NCBI GenBank assembly: GCA_949113215.1
Contig: CARZYU010000013.1
Span: 304 to 6,166 of the forward strand
DNA: 5,863 nt
Direction: 5' to 3'
Origin: an uncultured Bacilli bacterium
GTDB lineage: Bacteria > Bacillota_I > Bacilli_A > RF39 > UBA660
Below are positions 1 through 2,925 of the stretch, in pieces. The notes under the pieces are model-generated. The model made no database searches. It was not told where the DNA came from and saw nothing but the letters and a program-made list of their open reading frames with translations. The stretch's first letter is position 1. The number at the start of each line of letters is the position of its first letter. The position numbers and the translations under genes were made by a program.

Positions 1-753
1 TATTGGTATTCCTTCGGTTTCTTCTAAGGTTGGAAACAAATATAAATCACAGCCATTCATCGCTTCTTTGATTTCTTCTTGTGGAACATATCCTGCAAAA
101 ATCAAGTTCGGAAGTTTGGTATTCACCGCTTCCCTTACTGGCTTTGTGGCAGCAGCGAGTGGACTATAACCAAACCAAATAAACTTATACTCTGGTAATC
201 TCTTAGCAAGTTCGACAAAGTCGACAATCCCCTTTCGTTCGATGTAAAGACCAATTCCAATGATAACCTTATCGTCTTTTGTATAATGATATTTCTCTCG
301 AAAACGGTTTCCTGCCTTGGGATCTTCTTGAAACAAAGAAAGTTCAATTCCATTCGAAATGGCATAAATCGGTTTCTTGATTCCATAACCTTCCAAAAGA
401 CGTTTGGAATAAGGAGTTGGCGTTACGATGACATCTCCCAAAGAATAACATTTGATCAACCACTTTTTAAAAAGAGGTGCAATTTGACGACAGAAAATAA
501 ATCCATCCCGAAAATCCTCTTCGGTAGAATGGGCATGATATACAACCTTTTTTCCTTTTCGCTTGGCTTTCTTCGCCAAATGATACGATCCCGGCCCATA
601 AAAATTCACATGAAGAATATCGTAATCATCTTTTGGATTCGTCGTATAAGGAATCGAAACGGCATCAAGTGCAGCCATCTGATGCTTAATTGCTTTCCCA
701 AGGCCACTCTTTCCTGTCATTTTCTCCCCTTCGGTATAAAGACATACTTTCAT
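1..753 (-). CDS. GT4-family glycosyltransferase, glycolipid type (3' end cut by window edge)
   Basis: The ORF starts at ATG 753, with AGGAGG seven bases upstream, and stays open to base 1, giving 251 codons without the C-terminus. It reads as a GT-B fold glycosyltransferase of family GT4. The N-terminus MKVCLYTEGE is followed by a KSGLGKA loop (residues 15-21), HAHSTEEDF (73-81), a TPTPYSK segment that ends the acceptor domain (111-117), SNGIEL (133-138), the donor-domain strand IGIGLYIERKG (165-175) and PTLEETEGIP (241-250). The last is the start of the GT4 E-x7-E nucleotide-sugar motif. The N-terminal pattern resembles the CpoA/LafB-like enzymes that add a second sugar to glucosyl-diacylglycerol, so a membrane glycolipid or lipoteichoic-acid anchor role at the cytoplasmic face is likely. 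The exact sugar and acceptor are inferred from memory of that family. It is probably co-transcribed with the gene at 766-1278. Confidence 0.88.
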   Translation of the reverse strand, partial: MKVCLYTEGEKMTGKSGLGKAIKHQMAALDAVSIPYTTNPKDDYDILHVNFYGPGSYHLAKKAKRKGKKVVYHAHSTEEDFRDGFIFCRQIAPLFKKWLIKCYSLGDVIVTPTPYSKRLLEGYGIKKPIYAISNGIELSLFQEDPKAGNRFREKYHYTKDDKVIIGIGLYIERKGIVDFVELAKRLPEYKFIWFGYSPLAAATKPVREAVNTKLPNLIFAGYVPQEEIKEAMNGCDLYLFPTLEETEGIPI

Positions 754-765
754 AACTTTTCCTCC

Positions 766-1278
766 TTAAGATTCTACGTCAAGTGAAATATTATTTTCTT
801 TCGCATACGTTAAAATCTCATCCAGTTGATTTCCCAATCTCAGTTGATCAAAAAGGGTGATCGAAGGATCTCCATCCTCCACTTTCTTTTTGATTTCCTC
901 TACAATCTTATAAGCATTGCTCTCCATACGAGCACGATACTTACTATCCGGAACAGTCGTTCGTACTCCCGTAAATTGTGTAAGAAAACGATTTATCAAA
1001 AAGAAGTCCAAATAATCAAGATGTCCCAAAAAAATCACATCATAATCCGTCAAATTCATCTTTTTTAAATATTCCAGTAATGTACCCATATCAACCGAAT
1101 CCAACAATGAGACAAACTCCTTTTCGAGGTAATACACTCTTAGACCAGGTTCACTGGAAGTAGGAATGACATATAGTTCCACATTAGCCGCCTTCGTATT
1201 TTGTAACAGCTGATAAATGTTATTCTTTTCTTCTTTTCGCTTCGCAATCAGTTTTAAAATCAACTCTTTTTCTTCCAC
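766..1278 (-). CDS. Conserved-looking protein of unknown function, 170 aa
   Basis: I do not recognise this protein. It begins at GTG 1278. A TAA lies immediately upstream in frame, and AGGAAG sits eight bases before the start, so GTG is preferred over the TTG five codons later. The product is soluble, highly charged and has no signal peptide or membrane segment. Residues 1-27 are a Lys/Glu-rich helix; about 33-60 look like beta strands (VELYVIPTS, LRVYYLEKEF); residues 78-95 contain DYDVIFLGHLDYLDFFL; the C-terminal third is helical. The stop codon (766-768) abuts the AGGAGG of the glycosyltransferase gene, so the two are almost certainly one transcript and may be translationally coupled. A role linked to the glycosyltransferase or its glycolipid is a guess from position only. 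Confidence 0.75.
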   Translation of the reverse strand: MEEKELILKLIAKRKEEKNNIYQLLQNTKAANVELYVIPTSSEPGLRVYYLEKEFVSLLDSVDMGTLLEYLKKMNLTDYDVIFLGHLDYLDFFLINRFLTQFTGVRTTVPDSKYRARMESNAYKIVEEIKKKVEDGDPSITLFDQLRLGNQLDEILTYAKENNISLDVES

Positions 1279-1303
1279 TTAGCACACTTCCTAATCTATT
1301 TTA

Positions 1304-1333
1304 ACTATACCATAAAAGAAAAAGGGATACCAA
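1304..1333 (-). promoter_or_regulatory. Candidate sigma-A promoter for the 766-1278 gene and the glycosyltransferase
   Basis: On the minus strand, TTGGTA (1328-1333, 4 of 6 consensus bases) is separated by 18 bp from TATAGT (1304-1309, 5 of 6). Transcription would start about 20 bases before the GTG codon. It lies in the 58-bp gap below the XRE gene. No terminator is visible in that gap, so read-through from the XRE gene is also possible. Confidence 0.35.
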
Positions 1334-1336
1334 TCT

Positions 1337-1552
1337 TTATTTCTTCTTTTCGATCGTAATCACCAGATGATGAACTCTAGCAATTTCAAGAAGCGTTTTC
1401 ATACTATAACCACTCGTTCCTAATTCGATTCCTTGAATGGTTCTTTGTGCTTTGCCAATACTTTTACCAAATTCTTTTTGCGTAAGCTCACTCCATTCAC
1501 GAATGATCTTCATAATTTCATTTGGTTTATAATCATTTGCTTTGATTTTCAT
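1337..1552 (-). CDS. Small XRE-type (Cro/CI-like) helix-turn-helix DNA-binding protein, 71 aa
   Basis: The ATG at 1552 is preceded by GGGAGGG at six-base spacing. The protein is a single helix-turn-helix domain. Residues 9-22 form the first helix; LTQKEFGKSIG (23-33) and AQRTIQGIELG (35-45) match the paired helices of the XRE fold, including the T-Q-x-x-F-G and I-x-x-x-E-x-G positions; GYSMKTLLEIARVHHL (48-63) is the closing helix. There is no ligand or dimerisation domain beyond this, so it is either a free-standing repressor or the DNA-binding half of a two-protein switch. No cognate toxin ORF is seen beside it. Repeated AGCATA words and a TGACA inverted repeat upstream are possible operators. 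The target genes are unknown. Confidence 0.85.
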   Translation of the reverse strand: MKIKANDYKPNEIMKIIREWSELTQKEFGKSIGKAQRTIQGIELGTSGYSMKTLLEIARVHHLVITIEKKK

Positions 1553-1572
1553 CCTAATCCCTCCCTATCTAG

Positions 1573-1622
1573 TTAGCATAAGGATAGCTTAGGAAAAGGA
1601 AAATTTTTCCAATATATGCTAA
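1573..1622. repeat. TTAGCATA / TATGCTAA inverted repeat upstream of the XRE gene
   Basis: An exact 8-bp inverted repeat (1573-1580 and 1615-1622) brackets 34 bp that contain the smaller A/T palindrome GGAAAA-TTTTTCC. Two more copies of the same 6-bp word lie at 1688-1693 (AGCATA) and 1726-1731 (TATGCT, abutting the tRNA promoter -10). A separate inverted repeat, TGACA-8 bp-TGTCA, is at 1642-1659. The stretch 1553-1706 otherwise holds no gene. The best guess is regulator binding sites for the neighbouring XRE protein; nothing here proves binding. Confidence 0.4.
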
Positions 1623-1706
1623 ATTTCCATGTATCGAGGCATGACAATATCCTGTGTCAATTTTTGAAATCATTTTTTCAGAAAAACAGCATATCCTAAA
1701 TAAGGG

Positions 1707-1736
1707 TTGACTTTTAAAAAAACCATATGCTATAAT
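1707..1736 (+). promoter_or_regulatory. Promoter of the tRNA-Ala gene
   Basis: TTGACT (1707-1712) and a perfect TATAAT (1731-1736) are separated by 18 bp and point into the tRNA 31 bases downstream. The leader begins with a small hairpin, ACCGGT-GATA-ACTGGT (1743-1758), before the mature 5' end at 1767. Confidence 0.8.
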
Positions 1737-1766
1737 TCAAATACCGGTGATAACTGGTACTATTTT

Positions 1767-1842
1767 GGGGAATTAGCTCAGCTGGGAGAGCGCCACGTTT
1801 GCACCGTGGAGGTCAGGAGTTCGATCCTCCTATTCTCCACCA
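1767..1842 (+). tRNA. tRNA-Ala, anticodon TGC
   Basis: The sequence folds as a complete cloverleaf of 76 nt with an encoded CCA. The acceptor arm GGGGAAT (1767-1773) pairs with ATTCTCC (with one G-U). The D arm is GCTC...GAGC, and the anticodon stem CCACG/CGTGG encloses the loop TTTGCAC with anticodon TGC at 1800-1802. The T arm AGGAG/CTCCT encloses TTCGATC. It is a single gene, not part of a visible tRNA cluster, and it forms the left border of the repeat array. Confidence 0.97.
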
Positions 1843-1877
1843 AATAGAATGATAACTCGAATTCCTCGAGGAGAAAG

Positions 1878-1904
1878 AAGCGACTTGTCAAAAAGTCGCT
1901 TTTA
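1878..1904 (+). terminator. Rho-independent terminator of tRNA-Ala
   Basis: A perfect 9-bp stem, AAGCGACTT-GTCAAA-AAGTCGCTT, is followed by TTTTA, 36 bases after the tRNA CCA. The stem contains the -35 element of the first antisense promoter (1885-1890), so the two signals are overlaid. The equivalent positions in the second copy (2264) have lost the left arm, and in the third copy (2545) one pair is mismatched. Confidence 0.75.
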
Positions 1905-1948
1905 TGTTATTCTGTATATAGATGAAGGGAACTTCATACAATAAAAAA
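1884..1948 (+). repeat. Conserved 65-bp promoter/5'-hairpin element, copy 1
   Basis: It runs from the -35 region to the A-run that forms the end of the toxin terminator. It differs from copy 2 at one base (G1929 versus A2309) and from copy 3 at one base plus a one-base shorter A-run. Copies 1 and 3 also share about 30 bp further left (AGGAGAAAGAAGC and the ATAACTC word). Such identity between non-coding stretches, beside completely diverged neighbours, indicates recent duplication or selection on the element. Confidence 0.97.
1885..1913 (+). promoter_or_regulatory. Antisense RNA 1 promoter
   Basis: TTGTCA (1885-1890, 5 of 6 consensus bases) is followed after 17 bp by TATTCT (1908-1913), with TG one base before the -10 (extended -10). 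The predicted start is at about 1920-1921, immediately before the ATGAAG-GGAA-CTTCAT hairpin. Confidence 0.65.
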
Positions 1949-1983
1949 GAGGAACATTCGATTTCGCAAGTGAATGTCGCCTC
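1943..1983 (-). terminator. Terminator of toxin 1 mRNA
   Basis: On the minus strand, GAGG-CG-ACATTC pairs with GAATGT-T-CCTC across a 12-base loop and is followed directly by six T. The T-run is the complement of the conserved A-run at the end of the 65-bp element. Confidence 0.75.
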
Positions 1984-1997
1984 TAAAATATTAGTGT

Positions 1998-2036
1998 TGA
2001 CACTCGATCATAGCTGAAAGAGTGTCATATTTTTAT
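1998..2036 (+). terminator. Terminator of antisense RNA 1
   Basis: TGACACTC (1998-2005) pairs perfectly with GAGTGTCA (2020-2027) across a 14-base loop and is followed by TATTTTTATT. The right arm covers the toxin 1 stop codon (2025-2027), so the two genes share this segment on opposite strands. Confidence 0.7.
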
Positions 2037-2117
2037 TGCTATTACTAATACGGTAAAGAGTAATAAAATGATCGCAATAAGACGAAGGACTTTAATAATA
2101 AAAGTTCTTTTCTTCAT
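2025..2117 (-). CDS. Small hydrophobic peptide 1, 30 aa, probable type I toxin
   Basis: The ATG at 2117 has AAAGGAGGG five bases upstream, and the frame ends at TGA 2025-2027. The peptide begins MKKRTFIIKVLRL and then runs through an uninterrupted hydrophobic stretch (residues 13-28, Leu/Ile/Val with one Thr) to end in IKI. This gives a basic N-terminus and one membrane helix, the usual shape of membrane-acting type I toxins. It has its own promoter (2179-2207), a 5' leader of about 55 nt with a hairpin that covers the Shine-Dalgarno sequence, and a strong terminator, so it is a stand-alone gene. A small regulatory membrane peptide is the main alternative. I recognise no named family. Confidence 0.7.
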   Translation of the reverse strand: MKKRTFIIKVLRLIAIILLLFTVLVIAIKI

Positions 2118-2123
2118 TGTATC

Positions 2124-2149
2124 CCTCCTTTCTTCTAGAAGATTGGAGG
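2124..2149 (-). promoter_or_regulatory. Shine-Dalgarno-sequestering hairpin in toxin 1 leader
   Basis: On the minus strand the leader reads CCTCC-AA-TCTTCTAGAAGA-AA-GGAGG. The outer CCTCC pairs exactly with the GGAGG of the ribosome binding site, and the centre is itself a perfect palindrome. The folded leader would hide the start site, a known way of keeping type I toxin mRNA untranslated until it is processed. Confidence 0.6.
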
Positions 2150-2178
2150 ACGACACTCACATCAAATGTTCCAAGCAT

Positions 2179-2207
2179 ATTATAACAAACATTAGTTCTA
2201 ACGACAA
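2179..2207 (-). promoter_or_regulatory. Toxin 1 promoter
   Basis: A perfect TATAAT (2179-2184) is preceded by TG (extended -10) and, after 17 bp, by TTGTCG (2202-2207). The stretch 2177-2199 matches 2852-2874 in front of toxin 3 at 20 of 23 positions, although the peptides and leaders differ. Confidence 0.75.
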
Positions 2208-2263
2208 TGATTTTTCATTAAATTATGACAATTGAAAACTGTACTGCTGCATTGCTATAACAG

Positions 2264-2328
2264 CTTGTCAAAAAGTCGCTTTTATGTTATTCTGTATATA
2301 GATGAAGGAAACTTCATACAATAAAAAA
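2264..2328 (+). repeat. Conserved 65-bp promoter/5'-hairpin element, copy 2
   Basis: It is identical to copy 1 except for A at 2309. To the left the similarity stops abruptly at AGC (2262-2264), so this copy lacks the terminator left arm and the AGGAGAAAGAAGC block seen in copies 1 and 3. Confidence 0.97.
2265..2293 (+). promoter_or_regulatory. Antisense RNA 2 promoter
   Basis: TTGTCA (2265-2270), 17 bp, and TATTCT (2288-2293) with extended TG are base-for-base the same as in copy 1. The flanking terminator stem is destroyed here while the promoter is intact. Confidence 0.65.
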
Positions 2329-2362
2329 GGATACATTTGATTGTGCGAATCAGATGTAATCC
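2323..2362 (-). terminator. Terminator of toxin 2 mRNA
   Basis: On the minus strand, a GGATTACATCTGATT arm pairs with AATCAAATGTATCC (one bulged base and one G-U) across a 5-base loop, followed by six T. It occupies the same place relative to the 65-bp element as the terminators of toxins 1 and 3, with unrelated sequence. Confidence 0.75.
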
Positions 2363-2373
2363 CTTCAAGGACA

Positions 2374-2407
2374 GCATCTGAAATCAACGAAAGTTGAAAT
2401 CAGATGC
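2374..2407 (+). terminator. Hairpin at the expected 3' end of antisense RNA 2 (no T-tract)
   Basis: GCATCTGA..TCAAC and GTTGA..TCAGATGC form 13 pairs around one 2x2 A/A mismatch with a GAAA loop. It occupies the position of the antisense terminators in modules 1 and 3. It is followed by TAGAAG rather than T, so termination may be weak. The left part overlaps the toxin 2 stop region (2384-2386). Confidence 0.4.
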
Positions 2408-2479
2408 TAGAAGTAAAACCATTACGACTAAGAATAGGAGTAATATTATAATAAAGAGAGAAACTTCCCTATTTGTCAT
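2384..2479 (-). CDS. Small hydrophobic peptide 2, 31 aa, probable type I toxin (promoter apparently lost)
   Basis: The ATG at 2479 has AAAGGTGG about nine bases upstream, and the frame ends at TGA 2384-2386. The peptide starts MTNREVS and has an 18-residue membrane helix (residues 8-25, Leu/Ile/Val/Phe/Met) followed by the polar tail ASDFNFR. Its N-terminus is less basic than in peptides 1 and 3. The leader differs too: a TTTATC-AAAA-GATAAA hairpin lies before the Shine-Dalgarno sequence instead of covering it. No extended -10 promoter like the other two is found upstream; the sequence runs at once into the third repeat. It may be silent, or expressed only by read-through. The terminator and antisense promoter remain. 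Confidence 0.6.
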   Translation of the reverse strand: MTNREVSLFIIILLLFLVVMVLLLASDFNFR

Positions 2480-2544
2480 AAATATCACCACCTTTCTTTT
2501 ATCTTTTGATAAATAACTCAAATTTCTCTAGGAGAAAGAAGCAA

Positions 2545-2608
2545 CTTGTCAAAAAGTCGTTTTTATGTTATTCTGTATATAGATGAAGGGAACTTCATAC
2601 AATAAAAA
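2545..2608 (+). repeat. Conserved promoter/5'-hairpin element, copy 3
   Basis: It matches copy 1 except T at 2560 (C in copy 1) and one A fewer at the right end. Like copy 1 it is preceded by AGGAGAAAGAAGC and, further left, by ATAACTCAAA (2513-2522). Confidence 0.97.
2546..2574 (+). promoter_or_regulatory. Antisense RNA 3 promoter
   Basis: TTGTCA (2546-2551), 17 bp, and TATTCT (2569-2574) with extended TG are unchanged from the other copies. The predicted start is near 2581-2582. Confidence 0.65.
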
Positions 2609-2640
2609 GGGAATACTTAACACCTCAATGTTGAGTACTC
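2604..2640 (-). terminator. Terminator of toxin 3 mRNA
   Basis: On the minus strand, GAGTACTCAACA pairs with TGTTAAGTATTC (11 of 12 positions, one G-U) across a 6-base loop and is followed by CCTTTTT. It ends at the conserved A-run of the repeat. Confidence 0.8.
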
Positions 2641-2655
2641 ACCAATCAATTGGTT

Positions 2656-2696
2656 AGCACTTAATCTACTGAATGTAAATTGAGTGCTTTTCTCTT
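2656..2696 (+). terminator. Terminator of antisense RNA 3
   Basis: AGCACTTAAT (2656-2665) pairs with ATTGAGTGCT (2679-2688) at all ten positions, one G-U, across a 13-base loop, followed by TTTCTCTT. Confidence 0.65.
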
Positions 2697-2707
2697 ATAA
2701 TAGATTA

Positions 2708-2791
2708 CTACTTTACGAAAGTAAAAAGTAAGACTATGAGTAAGAAGATAATTAGAATAAGAGAGAAAATCAAAAGATCTTTCTTATGCAT
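2708..2791 (-). CDS. Small hydrophobic peptide 3, 27 aa, probable type I toxin
   Basis: The ATG at 2791 has AAAGGAGG eight bases upstream, and the frame ends at TAG 2708-2710. The peptide begins MHKKDLLIFS, runs through one membrane helix (about residues 6-25, mostly Leu/Ile/Phe/Val) and ends TFVK. It shares the design of peptide 1 (basic start, one helix, basic end) and a similar leader in which a hairpin covers the Shine-Dalgarno sequence, but little residue identity beyond composition. Its promoter (2854-2882) and terminator (2604-2640) are both well formed, so this module looks fully functional. Function as a toxin is inferred from layout. Confidence 0.7.
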   Translation of the reverse strand: MHKKDLLIFSLILIIFLLIVLLFTFVK

Positions 2792-2799
2792 ACTATCAG

Positions 2800-2821
2800 C
2801 CTCCTTTCTTACGAAAGTTGG
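2800..2821 (-). promoter_or_regulatory. Shine-Dalgarno-sequestering hairpin in toxin 3 leader
   Basis: On the minus strand, CC-AA-CTTTC-GTAA-GAAAG-GA-GG folds into a 5-bp stem with a GTAA (GNRA) loop and an outer CC/GG clamp. The right arm is the AAAGGAGG ribosome binding site. A second leader hairpin, GTTGG/CCAAC, lies just upstream and would compete for the same CCAAC bases, so the leader could switch between two folds. Confidence 0.5.
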
Positions 2822-2853
2822 CAAGCACCCAACTGCTAAGTTTCCCTAAACAA

Positions 2854-2882
2854 ATTATAGCAAACATTTGTTCTTGATACAA
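2854..2882 (-). promoter_or_regulatory. Toxin 3 promoter
   Basis: A perfect TATAAT (2854-2859) has an extended TG and, after 17 bp, TTGTAT (2877-2882). It has the same spacing and surrounding sequence as the toxin 1 promoter. Confidence 0.75.
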
Positions 2883-2889
2883 TTATTTT

Positions 2890-2924
2890 CTAATAAATAA
2901 CTCGAACCTTCATAAGTTCGAGTT
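2890..2924 (-). terminator. Terminator after spoIVFB
   Basis: AACTCGAAC (2899-2907) pairs perfectly with GTTCGAGTT (2916-2924). On the minus strand it begins one base after the spoIVFB stop codon and is followed by ATTTATTAG. On the plus strand the same hairpin is followed by TTTAA, so it may work in both directions. Its left arm contains the ATAACTCGAA word that also occurs beside the tRNA. Confidence 0.65.
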
Positions 2925-2925
2925 T

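Larger units (their letters stand above)
1921..2036 (+). ncRNA. Predicted antisense (antitoxin) RNA 1
   Basis: The predicted transcript is about 116 nt. It starts with the hairpin ATGAAG-GGAA-CTTCAT, then an A-rich linker, then a hairpin antisense to the toxin 1 terminator. It ends at the TGACACTC/GAGTGTCA terminator, which overlaps the last codons of toxin 1. No ORF of note lies in it. It would pair with the 3' untranslated part and the stop region of the toxin mRNA. Ends are predicted, not observed. Confidence 0.6.
2301..2407 (+). ncRNA. Predicted antisense RNA 2
   Basis: It begins with ATGAAG-GAAA-CTTCAT, in which the loop base change keeps the GNRA pattern. It then covers the toxin 2 terminator and the last eight codons of the toxin 2 ORF. 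The right end is set at the long hairpin 2374-2407, but no T-run follows that hairpin, so the real 3' end may lie further on. Confidence 0.5.
2582..2696 (+). ncRNA. Predicted antisense (antitoxin) RNA 3
   Basis: It is about 115 nt, nearly the same length as RNA 1. It has the same GGAA-loop 5' hairpin, then a hairpin antisense to the toxin 3 terminator, and ends at the AGCACTTAAT/ATTGAGTGCT terminator. It stops 12 bases short of the toxin 3 ORF, so pairing would be wholly with the 3' untranslated region. Ends are predicted. Confidence 0.6.
1884..2882. other. Array of three tandem type I toxin-antitoxin-like modules
   Basis: Three modules follow one another at offsets of 380 and 281 bp. Each has, from left to right: a rightward promoter, a conserved hairpin forming the 5' end of an antisense RNA, a terminator for the leftward peptide mRNA, a hairpin that could end the antisense RNA, and a 27-31 codon leftward ORF. 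Modules 1 and 3 also have a leftward extended -10 promoter. The opposed transcripts overlap only in their 3' parts, as in the par/fst and txpA/ratA loci. The repeat ends are nearly identical while the overlapping parts differ completely, so each antisense RNA should match only its own partner. The assignment is inferred from layout; the peptides belong to no family I recognise. Confidence 0.65.

Noticed and set aside
286..786. 166-codon plus-strand ORF
   Set aside because: It lies wholly antisense to the glycosyltransferase gene, which has clear family motifs and a ribosome binding site; the plus-strand product has no recognisable domain.
826..1068. 80-codon plus-strand ORF opposite the unknown 170-residue gene
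   Set aside because: No ribosome site or domain; a shadow of the longer, better supported minus-strand gene.
1597..1610. A/T palindrome GGAAAATTTTTCC as a terminator
   Set aside because: Weak stem with little G+C and no transcript predicted to end there; more likely part of the regulatory region.
1767..1948. tRNA attachment site of an integrated element
   Set aside because: No partial copy of the tRNA 3' end is found at the other side of the array, and no integrase is in the window.
1884..2608. CRISPR array
   Set aside because: Only three repeats of about 65 bp at uneven intervals of 380 and 281 bp, with the intervals holding promoters, ORFs and terminators; no cas genes.
1852..2906. Insertion sequence or MITE
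   Set aside because: No transposase, no terminal inverted repeats; the flanking words are direct repeats also found at an internal junction, which fits tandem duplication better.
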